A DNA stretch of 64,000 nt from Phycisphaeraceae bacterium (lineage in GTDB: Bacteria > Planctomycetota > Phycisphaerae > Phycisphaerales > UBA1924), in assembly GCA_019636495.1 (NCBI GenBank), contig JAHBXL010000003.1, positions 186,001 to 250,000 of the forward strand, read 5' to 3'. Below the pieces are notes generated by a model. The model had not been told where the DNA came from, made no database searches, and worked only from the letters and a program-made list of their open reading frames with translations. Positions 8,669-19,300 of the stretch are shown here, in pieces. Positions within the stretch are counted from its first letter, which is position 1; each line of letters opens with the position of its first letter. Both the position numbers and the translations under genes were made by a program.

Positions 8669-9361
8669 TCAACGTCTCCTTCTTGAATTTGCCATCGAGA
8701 ACAACGCGAGAGCGATTGCGCCCGTTGCCGATGTCGGCACAATCGACACGTGGTCAACTAGAATCGGTGTCATCGGGAGCCCTTGAGGGTGATCCACGTC
8801 AAACATCAGGCGAAACCAGTACGCCCCGTGTGTCGCGCTCGTAGGGAGCGATCCCAAGTGCAGTTCATCCACAAAGTAGGCCATCTGGGATCCTGTCCTG
8901 ATCATTCGGAACTCATGCAGCCCCGGCTCAAGTTCAAGAGGCTGAGAACTAACTGGACCGGGGCCGAAGGCCAGAATTCCTGAATCACCAAACGTCATGC
9001 GGGCAAGTATGGTCGGAGGGCCTCCAACTTGTGATCCGGCAACTTGAACGCTGATCGATCGGTGAGAGCCGGCCGTGAGACCCATCACAGCCGTAGCGGT
9101 GAAGTCACCGAAAAATGGGGGGATGAAGGTATCCAGCATCTGGTAGTTCGTTGGAGAACCGAAAGACGACGGAAGGTTGAGCGAGTTCACCGTCAGCAAC
9201 CCGCCTGAGACTTCATAGTCCCAGGCCTCAGGCTCTGGCCAGACGGTCTGCCAGTGCGGCGCGAGAGCATCGCCATCGAAGTCATCGAAGAACTGCGCCC
9301 GGCTCTCCGCCGCGACAAACAGCACCGCCGCAGCCGCAAGTACGCCCAGCAATCGGTTCAT
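8669..9361 (-). CDS. Exported protein with PEP-CTERM-like tail
   Basis: 230 aa. The signal peptide MNRLLGVLAAAAVLFVAAESRAQ is followed by a beta-rich domain (FFDDFDGDALAPHWQTV...) resembling concanavalin/LamG-type family openings. The C-terminus has a short hydrophobic run (GAIALALFSMA) ending in Asn-Ser-Arg4, a degenerate form of the anchoring tail seen at 24007 and 24929, but with Pro-Thr-Ser-Ala-Thr-Gly in place of Pro-Ala-Pro-Gly-Ala. Probably exported and cell-envelope processed. The next gene downstream (kelch pseudogene) starts immediately after the stop with no gap. Divergent from nadB across about 110 bp. Confidence 0.7.
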   Translation of the reverse strand: MNRLLGVLAAAAVLFVAAESRAQFFDDFDGDALAPHWQTVWPEPEAWDYEVSGGLLTVNSLNLPSSFGSPTNYQMLDTFIPPFFGDFTATAVMGLTAGSHRSISVQVAGSQVGGPPTILARMTFGDSGILAFGPGPVSSQPLELEPGLHEFRMIRTGSQMAYFVDELHLGSLPTSATHGAYWFRLMFDVDHPQGLPMTPILVDHVSIVPTSATGAIALALFSMANSRRRR

Positions 9362-9472
9362 TGCTCCCGCCTTACGCCCCCGCCGCCCCAACCGATCACC
9401 TTCCCAGTCTACCACAAGCCATGGCCGATGGCCAAGGAACATCCACCGCCGTGCATCCATACCCTTGATCGA

Positions 9473-11185
9473 ATGCACCCACTCTTCGACCAGCGCCGAT
9501 ACCTCATCCCCTTCCGGTCGTCGCTGTTGCCGCAGATTTTCACCGATGTGCTGGTGATCGGCACCGGCGTCGCCGGGCTTCGCGCGGCGGTCGCCGCGGC
9601 GGAGGCGGGCAAAGAGTGCATCGTCGTCACCAAGACCGGCGAGGCCGATGAGGACTCGAACACCGCGTGGGCGCAGGGCGGGATCGCCGCGGTGGTGGAT
9701 GCCGCGGACAGCACCGAGTCGCACATCGCCGACACGCTCGCGGCGGGCGCGGATTTGTGCGATGAACCGGCCGTGCGAACGATCATCGAGCGCGGTCCCG
9801 CGCGAATCCGAGAACTGATCGACTGGGGCATGAGGTTTGATCTTGAAGGCGGTACGCTCGCGCTCGGGCAGGAGGGCGCACACTCGCGCCCTCGCATCCT
9901 GCACGCCGATGGCGATGCTACCGGGCGCGAACTGGCCCGCTGCCTGCTTGCACGCGCAAAGTCGCTCGACAAAGTGCGTGTGTTCACGAAGTGCTTTGCG
10001 CTCGACCTGGTCACGCCCAGCCCCGAGCCCGGTTCGCCCGTCATGGGCGCGATCACGCACCACCCGCGCTACGGCTTGCAGGTGATCTGGGCCCGCGGCA
10101 CGATTCTCGCGGCGGGCGGCGCGGGAATGATCTACCGCGAGACCACCAATCCGCGCACGGCGACGGCCGATGGGCTGGCGATGGCGTATCGGGCGGGGGC
10201 GCAGGTCTCCGACCTCGCGTTTATTCAGTTTCACCCCACGACGCTGTACTTGGCGGGCCGGCCGCGGAGCCTGATCACCGAGGCGGTTCGCGGCGAGGGC
10301 GCGCTGCTTCTGGATCAATCGGGCCACCGCTTCATGCCGGATGTGCACCCGATGGCCGAACTGGCGCCGCGCGACATCGTCAGCCGCGCGATCGTGCAGC
10401 GCCTGGCGACGCACGGCGGCACGCACGTGCTGCTGGATGTGCGGAGCATTCGTAACTTTGCCGAGCGCTTCCCGGGCATTGCCGCGCTTCTCAGGTCGGT
10501 TGATCTTGATCCAGCAAGCGACCTGATCCCCGTGAATCCCGCCGCGCACTACACCATCGGCGGCGTGGTGACCGATGAGCGAACGCGGACGAACATTCCC
10601 GGGCTGTTTGCGGTGGGCGAGGTGGCGTGCACGGGTCTGCACGGCGCGAACCGGCTGGCGAGCAACTCGCTGCTTGAGGGGCTGGTGATGGGGGAGATCG
10701 CCGGGCGCGAGGCGGCGAACGCAAGCACGCCCGGCGCGAGCGGTGCGACGAGCAATGGGAGCGGTGGTAGTGGGGGGGTGCCGCCCGCGCCGGTGCCGAT
10801 CATCAGCGACATCCGCATCAGCGAGCAGGGGGAACTGGACTTGGCGGATGTGATTTCGAGCCTGCGCTCGGCGATGTGGCGGAATGCGGGCATCGAGCGC
10901 TCGGGCACGCGCCTTGCGGGCGTGCGCGAGATGATCGACTTCTGGGCGCGGTACACGCTCGACAAGATCTTTGATTCGCCCGAGGGCTGGCAAACCCAGA
11001 ACATGCTGCTCGCCGCCGCGCTCACGGCACGATCCGCCCACTGGCGCGAGGAGTCGCGCGGCTGCCACTGGCGGAGCGACTTCACCGCGCCCGATGTCAG
11101 GTTCCACGCGCACGACCGCTGGCATCGTGGCGAAGAGAACGCGACCACGGTGGCCGTGCGCAGCCGACAGGAGGCCGCCGCATGA
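9473..11185 (+). CDS. nadB: L-aspartate oxidase
   Basis: 570 aa flavoprotein that oxidises L-aspartate to iminoaspartate for NAD synthesis. The FAD-binding DVLVIGTGVAGLRAAVAAAEAG (GxGxxG) is followed by SNTAWAQGGIAAV, typical of NadB. Family motifs also include QFHPTTLY, the LITEAVRGEGALL loop, and HYTIGGVVTDERTRT then GLFAVGEVACTGLHGANRLASNSLLEGLV. The C-terminal helical domain (MWRNAGIERS...) is present. A Gly/Ser-rich spacer near residues 420-440 is unusual. The ATG at 9473 fits the family N-terminus. The stop overlaps the next start (ATGA). No nadA or nadC is nearby. Confidence 0.93.
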   Translation: MHPLFDQRRYLIPFRSSLLPQIFTDVLVIGTGVAGLRAAVAAAEAGKECIVVTKTGEADEDSNTAWAQGGIAAVVDAADSTESHIADTLAAGADLCDEPAVRTIIERGPARIRELIDWGMRFDLEGGTLALGQEGAHSRPRILHADGDATGRELARCLLARAKSLDKVRVFTKCFALDLVTPSPEPGSPVMGAITHHPRYGLQVIWARGTILAAGGAGMIYRETTNPRTATADGLAMAYRAGAQVSDLAFIQFHPTTLYLAGRPRSLITEAVRGEGALLLDQSGHRFMPDVHPMAELAPRDIVSRAIVQRLATHGGTHVLLDVRSIRNFAERFPGIAALLRSVDLDPASDLIPVNPAAHYTIGGVVTDERTRTNIPGLFAVGEVACTGLHGANRLASNSLLEGLVMGEIAGREAANASTPGASGATSNGSGGSGGVPPAPVPIISDIRISEQGELDLADVISSLRSAMWRNAGIERSGTRLAGVREMIDFWARYTLDKIFDSPEGWQTQNMLLAAALTARSAHWREESRGCHWRSDFTAPDVRFHAHDRWHRGEENATTVAVRSRQEAAA

Positions 11186-11772
11186 ACGAGCGCGTGCCGC
11201 AATGTGCGACTTTCGCCGCCGCGCTGTGCGCTGTTCTGTTCGCCGCGGCGGGCTGCGCGACCGAAGAACGCGTCACCAGTTACAGGCCATTCCTGACAGG
11301 CGTATCGGGCGCGCAGTTCGGTCAGCAACCCGTCTCGGGCCGCGCGCCGACATCCGCGTCGAACGCCGATCCGGGCGATGGCCGCATCGTCATCGAGAAT
11401 CCCGATGGCTCGCGCACGCTCCTGTGCCGCACGGTTCGCGCCCTCATGTCGCACCTCGAGCGAGAACTCGACGAGGGCAATACCGATGTCATTCTCAAGC
11501 AGTTGATCAGCCGCCGGACGCTGGAGGAGTTTGACCGCCGCGGCGAGTCGCCCCGGGCCATCGTCGACTTTCTCCAGAAGCACCGGCGAGACATCGCGGT
11601 GCTGTTCGCGCGCATGCCCATGGCCGAACGCTCGCCGACGATCATCCTGCAGCAGCCCGGCGACAACGTGTGGATCCTGAAACTCACCGGCGCTGCGGCG
11701 GAGGACACCCGCTTCACGAGACTGTGGGTCGTGATGGAGCGCGGCAGTTGGAAGTTCTACTGGGTGACCTGA
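11182..11772 (+). CDS. Putative lipoprotein, unknown function
   Basis: 196 aa. An N-terminal hydrophobic segment ends in a lipobox-like AAAGC (Cys about residue 25), so it is likely lipidated and exported. After a low-complexity linker, the C-terminal 130 residues form an alpha/beta domain (GRIVIENPDGSRTLLCRTVRALMSHLERELDEGN...) with no motif I recognise. Translationally coupled to nadB by a 4-bp ATGA overlap. Conserved pairing with nadB would need checking; nothing here shows a role in NAD synthesis. Confidence 0.7.
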   Translation: MNERVPQCATFAAALCAVLFAAAGCATEERVTSYRPFLTGVSGAQFGQQPVSGRAPTSASNADPGDGRIVIENPDGSRTLLCRTVRALMSHLERELDEGNTDVILKQLISRRTLEEFDRRGESPRAIVDFLQKHRRDIAVLFARMPMAERSPTIILQQPGDNVWILKLTGAAAEDTRFTRLWVVMERGSWKFYWVT

Positions 11773-11859
11773 TCCTCGTGCGTCGGTGCTCCGCGCCGGC
11801 CGTTCGTGCCCGCCTAAACTCAGTGCGGCGCACTCGCTTAGTTCGTCGCGTTCCACTCC

Positions 11860-13302
11860 ATGCCTGCACCCACCGAGCGCACATCCATCAGCGTCCAGTC
11901 CGAGCGCGCCGTACTGGCCGCCGTCCGGCTGCCCGAGTCGAACTTTGACCCGCGGGACCCGTTCGGCGAACTGGCCAGTTTGGCCGAGCAGGCCGGTGCG
12001 ATGGTCGTCGGCGAGATGGAGCAGCGACGGACCAAGCCCGAGGCCGCGACGTTCATCGGCTCGGGCAAACTCGAGGAACTCCGCAACCTGTGCGACGCGC
12101 TGGATGCGACGCTGGTGATCTTCGATCACGACCTGTCGCCGCGACAAATCCGAAACATCGAGGAGATCCTGTCGCCCAAGGGCCATCGCGCGATCAAGGT
12201 GATCGACCGCTCGGAACTGATCCTCGACATCTTCGCGAGCCGCGCCACCACGCACGAGGCCAAACTCGCGGTCGAACTGGCGCAGATGGAGTACACCTAC
12301 CCGCGTCTGCGCGCCATGTGGGACCACCTCGAGCGCATCGTCGGCGGCGCGGGCGGCGGGATGGCGGGCATCGGCACGCGCGGCCCCGGCGAGCAGCAAC
12401 TCGAGATCGACCGGCGCCTGGCGCAGCGCCGGCGCCTCGAACTGCAGGCCGAACTCGACGTGATCTACGAGCGCAAACGCCGAACCGTGCGCGATCGGAA
12501 ACTCTCGCACTTTACGGTGGGTATCGTCGGCTACACCAACGCGGGCAAGAGCACGCTCTTCAACGCGCTCACGGTCGGCGGGGCGTACGCAGACGACCGC
12601 GTGTTCGCCACGCTCGTGACGCGCACCCGCGACTGGGACTTGGGCGGCGGCCTGGCCGTCATGCTCTCCGACACCGTCGGCTTCGTGCGCGACCTGCCGC
12701 ACCACCTCATCGCCAGTTTCCGCGCCACGCTCGAGGAGGCCACGCACGCCGACCTCGTGCTCATCGTGCTCGATGTCTCCGACCCCGCCGCGGACATGCA
12801 GTACGCGACCGTCATCGAGACGCTCGACTCGCTGGAGAAGGAGATCGCCGAACGGCAGGAGCGCGATGCCCGCGCCGCCGGGCCCGCCGGCGCCCGCGGC
12901 GCGAGCGACGACGGCGAAGCGTCCTGGACGCCCCCCGAGCGCGTCGTCCTTCTGAACAAGTCCGACCGCCTGAGCGACAACCGCGAACTGCTCGTCTGGC
13001 TCAGCAAGATTCCCGGCGCGATCACCATTGCCGCGGTCGATCCCGGGCATCCGGGGTTCGAGACGTTGCGGAACAAGGTGCGGGCGGCGGCCCAGATGGG
13101 CGTGCAGGAAGTCGATGTCACCGTGCCGCTGAGCGAGGGCAAGGCCATCCAGCGGCTGGAGACCCGGGCCAAGGTTCTCGACCGGCACTACGCGGAGGAC
13201 GGCCAGAGCGTGCGGATGCGCGTGCGCATCGGCCGGCGACAACTGGACCAGTTGTTGTCCACCACGGGGGGACGGCTGGAAGTGCGGCAACTCACGGTCT
13301 GA
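11860..13302 (+). CDS. hflX: Ribosome-associated GTPase HflX
   Basis: 480 aa. The N-terminal HflX domain has the P-E-A-A-T-F-I-G-S-G-K-LEEL signature (about 60-75), followed by the coiled linker around GGAGGGMAGIGTRGPGE (about 162-178). The G domain carries G1 GYTNAGKST (about 224-232), G3 DTVGFVRDLPHHLIASFRATLEEA and G4 NKSD. HflX splits stalled or stressed ribosomes. An acidic Ala/Gly-rich insert (about 335-355) lies between G3 and G4. The start at 11860 gives the usual N-terminus. An 87-bp gap separates it from the lipoprotein. Confidence 0.93.
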   Translation: MPAPTERTSISVQSERAVLAAVRLPESNFDPRDPFGELASLAEQAGAMVVGEMEQRRTKPEAATFIGSGKLEELRNLCDALDATLVIFDHDLSPRQIRNIEEILSPKGHRAIKVIDRSELILDIFASRATTHEAKLAVELAQMEYTYPRLRAMWDHLERIVGGAGGGMAGIGTRGPGEQQLEIDRRLAQRRRLELQAELDVIYERKRRTVRDRKLSHFTVGIVGYTNAGKSTLFNALTVGGAYADDRVFATLVTRTRDWDLGGGLAVMLSDTVGFVRDLPHHLIASFRATLEEATHADLVLIVLDVSDPAADMQYATVIETLDSLEKEIAERQERDARAAGPAGARGASDDGEASWTPPERVVLLNKSDRLSDNRELLVWLSKIPGAITIAAVDPGHPGFETLRNKVRAAAQMGVQEVDVTVPLSEGKAIQRLETRAKVLDRHYAEDGQSVRMRVRIGRRQLDQLLSTTGGRLEVRQLTV

Positions 13303-13393
13303 GCAGCGGATCCGTCTGACCTCGGAGTTTCTTCGCGGGTGGAAAACCCGCTCCACCCTGCCGATACTCTTGGCCTGCCGCTTCTGCGGCTTG

Positions 13394-13465
13394 GCCACCT
13401 TAGCTCAGCGGTAGAGCGATGCTTTCGTAAAGCATAGGTCCAGGGTTCAAATCCCTGAGGTGGCT
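13394..13465 (+). tRNA. tRNA-Thr (anticodon CGU)
   Basis: A complete 72-nt cloverleaf. The acceptor arms are GCCACCT and AGGTGGC, the D stem is GCTC/GAGC, the anticodon stem is ATGCT/AGCAT around loop TTCGTAA (anticodon CGT), and the T arm is CAGGG-TTCAAAT-CCCTG. The discriminator is T and no CCA is encoded. It sits between hflX and the flavoprotein gene and is followed by a hairpin with a T-run. Confidence 0.96.
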
Positions 13466-13472
13466 CTTGTTC

Positions 13473-13509
13473 ACGGCACGGGTTCGCGGCCCGTGCCGTC
13501 GTCGTTTTT
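13473..13509 (+). terminator. Probable Rho-independent terminator of tRNA-Thr
   Basis: A perfect 10-bp stem ACGGCACGGG / CCCGTGCCGT around a 7-nt loop (TTCGCGG), followed after a few bases by TTTTT at 13505-13509. It begins 8 nt after the tRNA. Confidence 0.6.
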
Positions 13510-13527
13510 GCACCCGCGCGCCCACGA

Positions 13528-14880
13528 ATGAACACGCAGACCCTCGAACCCCAGCCGCCCGGTGCGTTGCAGGCCGACATCGCCATTGTCGGTGCCGGCG
13601 CGGCGGGCATGATGGCCGCGATCGCCGCGGGCCGGGCCGCGCGGCACTCGGGGGCGTGCCTCCGCATCGTGCTGCTCGATTCGGCTCGCAGACCGGGCGC
13701 GAAGATTCTCGTCGCCGGCGGCGGGCGGTGCAACGTCACGCACCACGAGGTGACCGAGCAGGATTACAACGTCGGTCCGGGCTCGTCGCGTAACTCCGTG
13801 CGCAACATTCTGCGCGGCTTTGATGTGCCGCGAACTGTCGCGTTCTTCGCCGAACTCGGCGTGCAACTCAAGCGAGAGGAGACCGGCAAACTCTTCCCAA
13901 CGACCGATGATGCGCACACCGTGCTGGATGCGCTGCTTCGCGCGGTCCGCGAAGCCGGGTGCGAACTGCTCTGCCCCTGGCGCGTCGAGGCCATTACGCG
14001 CGAAGCGGCGGGCTTCGTGCTGAGCGGGCCCGCGGGCGTTGTCGCGGCGGATCGCATCATCATCGCCACCGGCGGCAAGAGCCTGCCAAAGACCGGATCT
14101 GATGGGCACGGATGGGAGATGCTGCGTTTGCTCGGGCACACCGTGACGCGGACCTTCCCAGCGCTGGTGCCCCTGGTCGTCGACAAGAGCGCGAAGTGCC
14201 TGACCGATCTGTCGGGTCTCTCGCACATCGCCGAAGTGCAGGTGTGTTCCCCCAGCGGCCGCAAGGTCGCGGCGTACACCGGGTCGCTCCTGTGTACCCA
14301 TTTCGGGCTGTCCGGCCCTGCCGCGCTGGATGTCTCACGCCACCTTGCCGCGGCGAGATTCGAAGATCGCGGCGCGACGCTGCACATCAACTGGCTCCCC
14401 GGCCGAACAACCGAGCAGTGCGATGCCGCGCTGGTTGCCGCGTCGGCGCGGCCGGGTTCGGTGCTCCGCGCCCTGCTCGATGCGCCGGCGTTTGCGCCCG
14501 CCATGCCCGATCGTCTGGCCCGCGCGGTCATCGAGTCGGCCGGTGTTGATCCCGCCGCCGCTGTGGGCACGCTGACGCGGGATGTCCGCCGCGCACTGGC
14601 CCGCGCTCTTACGGCCATGCCCGTGCCGGTCACGGGCGATCGCGGTTACCTGTTCGCCGAGGTCACGGCGGGCGGCGTGCCGCTGTCCGAGATCCGACCC
14701 GCGACCATGGAATCGCGGCCATGCCCTGGCCTGCACATCTGCGGCGAGGCCTGCGATGTGGATGGCCGGATCGGCGGGTTCAACTTCCAATGGGCCTGGT
14801 CGAGCGGCTGGGCCGCGGGCCGGGGCGCGGCCCAAAGTCTGGCAGAACGTGAACGCAATCCCCGCAACTTGGCGGGCTGA
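13528..14880 (+). CDS. HI0933/BaiN-family FAD-dependent oxidoreductase
   Basis: 450 aa. The N-terminal dinucleotide fold ADIAIVGAGAAGMMAAIAAG is followed by the family signature KILVAGGGRCNVTH (about 68-81). Further motifs are RIIIATGGKSLPKTGSDGHG and the C-terminal MESRPCPGLHICGEACDVDG with GGFNFQWAWSSGWAAG. Members are flavoproteins, some reducing unsaturated bile-acid intermediates, but most have no established substrate. The start is the first ATG after the tRNA terminator. No partner gene indicates a substrate. Confidence 0.87.
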   Translation: MNTQTLEPQPPGALQADIAIVGAGAAGMMAAIAAGRAARHSGACLRIVLLDSARRPGAKILVAGGGRCNVTHHEVTEQDYNVGPGSSRNSVRNILRGFDVPRTVAFFAELGVQLKREETGKLFPTTDDAHTVLDALLRAVREAGCELLCPWRVEAITREAAGFVLSGPAGVVAADRIIIATGGKSLPKTGSDGHGWEMLRLLGHTVTRTFPALVPLVVDKSAKCLTDLSGLSHIAEVQVCSPSGRKVAAYTGSLLCTHFGLSGPAALDVSRHLAAARFEDRGATLHINWLPGRTTEQCDAALVAASARPGSVLRALLDAPAFAPAMPDRLARAVIESAGVDPAAAVGTLTRDVRRALARALTAMPVPVTGDRGYLFAEVTAGGVPLSEIRPATMESRPCPGLHICGEACDVDGRIGGFNFQWAWSSGWAAGRGAAQSLAERERNPRNLAG

Positions 14881-15031
14881 GAGCCATTCAACTACCGACC
14901 GTCTGCCTACCATCGACCGCCGATCAATCGGCGCAATCCGCGGGCTGTCCGGTGTCGAGCCCTGGGCACAATCGACGACGGGGCCATGTGGTGAGGGCGG
15001 GGTGGACCAACGGGGTCCGAGGAGTTCAGGA

Positions 15032-16231
15032 ATGCCGCGTGGCGCGAGACTTGGTCTGACGGTTCTTCTTGCTGTATCTTGCTTTGCAGCAACTACTTAC
15101 GGCCAAGATGGACCGCCCCCGGCCAAGGTGCGGCTCGACGATGTCCGCCTGGAGACGGTCGAGCGTTGGCGCGAGGTCACCGGCGAACTGCGGGCTGTCC
15201 GGCGGTCAATCGTCGCCGCGGAAGAGCCCGGCCAGATTGTCGAGATTCCCGTTGAAGCAGGCGACCGCATCAGATCCGGACAGGTAATCGCCAGACTGGA
15301 CGACGCGCTGGCGCGGCTGGAAGTCGAGCGGGCGACCGCGCTGATGCAGACGCGCGAGGCCATCGTGGCCGAGCGCATCGCCACGCTGGAGAAGTCGCAG
15401 CGCGATCTGGCGCGCATCGAGGACAGTTTCGCGCGGGCCGGGGCAGCGCAGATTGAGATCGACGAAGCGCGGACCAACAAGGCCAACGCCGAGGCGCGGC
15501 TGCTGCAGGCCCGCGCCGATGTCGCCTGGGCGGGCGCCGACCTGCGCTCGGCCGCCAAGCGGTTCGAGGACATGACGATCGAAGCGCCCTTCGACGGCGT
15601 CGCGGTCTCGCGCCGGACGGAGTTGGGTCAGTGGGTGCGCGAGGGCGACGCGGTGATCGAACTGGTCGCGCTCGACGCGCTCGATGCCTGGCTCGACGTG
15701 CCCGAGGCCTTCGCCGCGCGGCTGTTTCCCAAGGAAGGCCACTCGCCCGAGGTCGTGCTGCGCGTTCCCGCGCTGCGGGCCTCCGGAATCGACGAGACCA
15801 TCCGCGCCACGGTATCGAGCGTCATTCCCGCGGCCGATCCGTTGTCGCGCCTGTTCCCCGTGCGCGTCCGCCTCGAGAACAAGCCCGTGGTCGGCTCCGC
15901 CGATGCGTCCAACGGCGGCCCGCTGCGCCCCGGCATGACGGTCGTCGGCCTCATCCCCACCGGCGAGACCACGCAGGCCCTCACGGTTCACAAGGACGCC
16001 ATCCTCCGCAATGAGACCGGGCCGTTCGTCTACTTTGATGGCGGCGGTGTCGCGGCGATCGCGCCCGTGCGCATCGACTTCGCCGTCGGCCAGCGCGTCG
16101 TTGTGCAGTCGCCCGCGCTCCAGCCCGGGATGAAGGTCGTCATCGAGGGCAACGAGCGCATGTTCCCCGGCCAGCCGCTGCTTGTCATCGATGCGCCGCC
16201 GGGCGGCGGCGCCGCCGCGGCACGGCCGTAG
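15032..16231 (+). CDS. RND efflux periplasmic adaptor (HlyD/MFP family)
   Basis: 399 aa. The signal peptide (MPRGARLGLTVLLAVSCFA...) is followed by a lipoyl half-motif VAAEEPGQIVEIPVEAGDRI, an alpha-helical hairpin (about 95-165), the second lipoyl half (MTIEAPFDGVAVSRRTELGQWV) and beta-barrel/membrane-proximal domains ending in PGMKVVIEGNERMFPGQPL. It links the inner-membrane pump to an outer-membrane channel. GGAG about 10 nt upstream supports the ATG at 15032. The RND permease follows 69 bp downstream. No TolC-like gene is in the window. Confidence 0.88.
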   Translation: MPRGARLGLTVLLAVSCFAATTYGQDGPPPAKVRLDDVRLETVERWREVTGELRAVRRSIVAAEEPGQIVEIPVEAGDRIRSGQVIARLDDALARLEVERATALMQTREAIVAERIATLEKSQRDLARIEDSFARAGAAQIEIDEARTNKANAEARLLQARADVAWAGADLRSAAKRFEDMTIEAPFDGVAVSRRTELGQWVREGDAVIELVALDALDAWLDVPEAFAARLFPKEGHSPEVVLRVPALRASGIDETIRATVSSVIPAADPLSRLFPVRVRLENKPVVGSADASNGGPLRPGMTVVGLIPTGETTQALTVHKDAILRNETGPFVYFDGGGVAAIAPVRIDFAVGQRVVVQSPALQPGMKVVIEGNERMFPGQPLLVIDAPPGGGAAAARP

Positions 16232-16300
16232 CGAGCACACACCGCCGGACCACTCCCCAGCCCGCCACTCGCCCACGCCGCACTCTCGGAAGTTTCCCGC

Positions 16301-19300
16301 ATGGACCCGATCCGCTGGTCGATCAACAAGCCCGTCAGCGTCGCCGTGGGCGTGATCCTCGTCGTGATGTTCGGCCTGATCGGGCTGGGCGCGATCCCCA
16401 TCCAACTGACGCCGACGGTTGATCGTCCGAACATCGAGGTCACAACGCGCTGGCCCGGACGCAGCCCTCAGGAGATCGTGGACAACATCACGCGTGAGCA
16501 GGAGAAGCGGCTCAAGAACGTCTCCAACCTCAAGCGGATGCGATCGACCTCGACGGAGGGCCAGTCGACGATCAGTCTGGAGTTCTACCTCGGCGCCGAC
16601 ATCTCCCGCGCGCTCCAGGAAGTCTCCGACTCGCTGCGACAGGTCCCTTCGTACCCGGCCGAGGTGGACGAGCCGACGATCAAGGCGGCCGATGGCGCGA
16701 GCGAGAACGCCATCGCCTGGATCATCGTCGACGTCGACCCGGCCAAGCGCCACAAGCACCCGGACTTCGACATCACCACGCTGTACGATGCGCTGGACAA
16801 GGAAGTGAAGCCGTACCTCGAACGCATCGGCGGCGTGGCGGAGGTGAATGTCTTCGGCGGGCGCGAGCGCGAGGTGCGCGTCCTGCTCGACCCGGTCAAA
16901 CTCGCGCAACGAAGGCTGACCTTCAACGAAGTCATCGGCGCGCTGCAGGCCGAGAACCGTAACATCTCCGCGGGCTCCATCGCCGAGGGCAAGCGCGACT
17001 ACCGCGTACGCATCGTCGGGCAGTTCGCGACCGAGCAGGACGTGCTCGACACCATTGTCGCCTACCGGCCCGCGGCGGACGCCCCGGGCGCGGCACTCAA
17101 GCCGGTGTACGTGCGCGACCTGGGCGACGTGGAGTTCGGCCACACCAAGAAGCGCGGCTTTGTCCGCTCGCTCGGCCAGCCGTGCATCGCCATCAACACG
17201 ATCAGGCAGGCCAACGCCAACGTGGTGGAGGTCATGGCCGAGTTGCGCAGCCGCCTCGACGAGGTGCGAGCCGACATCCTGCCCAAACTCGGCGGCGAGG
17301 TCGGGCCCGACCTGCGCATCCGACAGGTGTACGACGAGACCACCTACATCGACTCGGCCATCGACCTGGTCTCGACCAACTTGTGGGTCGGCGGCATCAT
17401 CGCGACGCTTGTGCTGCTTGTGTTCCTGCGCAGTTTCACGGCGACCGGCGTCGTCGCGCTGGCCATTCCCATCTCGGTCATCGGCACGTTCCTGGCGATG
17501 GTCGCCTTCGGGCGCACGCTCAACGTCATCTCGCTCGCCGGGCTCGCCTTCGCGACCGGCATGGTCGTCGACAACGCGATCGTCGTGCTGGAGAACACCG
17601 TGCGCCGCGTCCGCGCGGGCGACTCGCCGCGGCTCGCGGCGTACTGGGGCGCCAAGGAAGTGTGGGTCGCGGTTCTTGCCTCCACGCTCACCACCGTCGC
17701 CGTGTTCGTGCCCGTGCTCACCATCAAGGAGGAAGCGGGCCAACTCTTCCGCGACATCTCGCTGGCCATCGCCGCGGCGGTGCTGTTCTCGCTGGTGGTA
17801 TCGATCACCGTCATCCCGTCCGCGGGCGCGCGGCTGCTCTCCGTGCACAGGCCCGATCACGAGCGCTCCGCGCTGCGGCGGAACTTCGACCGTCTGTTCG
17901 GTCTGGCGCCGCTTCTGCAGCGGCTGGCCGACCGGGTTGCCGATGGGCTGATGTGGATCATGACCGGCTGGCGCGGCTGGACGCTGCGGCCCGCGATCAT
18001 CATCGCCATGGCCTCGCTCAGCCTCTGGGGCAGCATGAAACTCATGCCCCCGCTGGATTACCTGCCCACGGGCAACCGCAACCTGGTCTTCGGCGGCCTG
18101 CTGATCCCGCCGGGATACTCGGTGGAGCAGCAGGAGTCCATCGCGACGCGGATCGAGCAGCAGATCCGGCCGTATATCGAAGTCGATGCGGCCGACCGCG
18201 CCGCCGTCGCCGCGCTCCCGCCGATCCCGCGCTTCCCGCCGGGGATGGCCCCCTTCGAGCCGGTGCCGATCAACAACTTCTTCATCGCCGGTTTCAACGG
18301 CGGCATGTTCTGCGGCGCAACCTCCGCGTGGCCGGAAGTGGTCATTCCTGTCGGCGGCGTGCTCACCAACGCCATGAACACCATCCCCGATGCGTTCGGC
18401 GGCGCGCGGCAGTCGGCCATCTTCGGTCGCGGCGTGGGCGGCGGAAACTCGGTGAAAATCGAGATCTCCGGGCCGGATCTTTCGCGTGTGATCGCCGCGG
18501 CGCAGTTCATGTTCCTGACCGCCGGCGCCGAGCAGGGCGGGTACGGCATGCGCAACGTGCAGCCCGAGCCCAGCAACTTCCTGCTCGGCCAGCCCGAGGC
18601 GACGGTGCGGCTGAACCAGCACGGTCGCGAACTGGGTCTGACGGTGCGCGATGTCGGCGTCGCCGTCCGCGGTTTGTTTGACGGCGCGTTCATCGACGAT
18701 TTTCGTCTTGGCGGCGACACGGTTGACATGGTTCTCCTGCCGCGCAGCGGGCGGTTGGAGTATCAGGAGCAACTCGCTGCGGTCCCCGTCGCGACGCCGG
18801 CGGGCCCCGTTGTGCCGCTCGACACCGTGGTCACTCTGGAACGCACGACCGCGCCACAGGCGATCCAGCGCTCGGAGGAACTGCCCTCGGTCACGATCAG
18901 CATCGCGCCGCCGGTCGGGATCACGGTCGACGAGGTCATGACCCGGGTGCGCGAGGACTTCCTGCCGCGGGCCCAGGCCGCCGGGCTGATCGACGCGTCG
19001 ATGCGCGTGCGCCTCGAGGGCACCGCCGCGAGCCTCGACGAGGTGCGCGCGGCGCTCTTCGGTCAGGCGCAGACCGGCGCGCCGCTGGCCGGCTGGCAGC
19101 GCGGCCTGCTGTGGGTGTGCGGGGGTCTGTGCGTGCTGGGGGCGCTCGCCGCGGCGTACTCGTTCGCGCGGGGTTTCGGCCTGCTGGCGCGTCGCGGGAG
19201 AGTGCCGCGATCGGGCGCGTTCTACGGCGCGGTGAGCATCATGCTGCTGACGACGGTTGTGGTCGGGCTGCTGGCGGGCGTGACGACGCAGCCGCAGTTC

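Noticed and set aside
10549-13398. Long leftward open frame opposite nadB and hflX
   Set aside because: Same antisense artefact; no recognisable motif or start.
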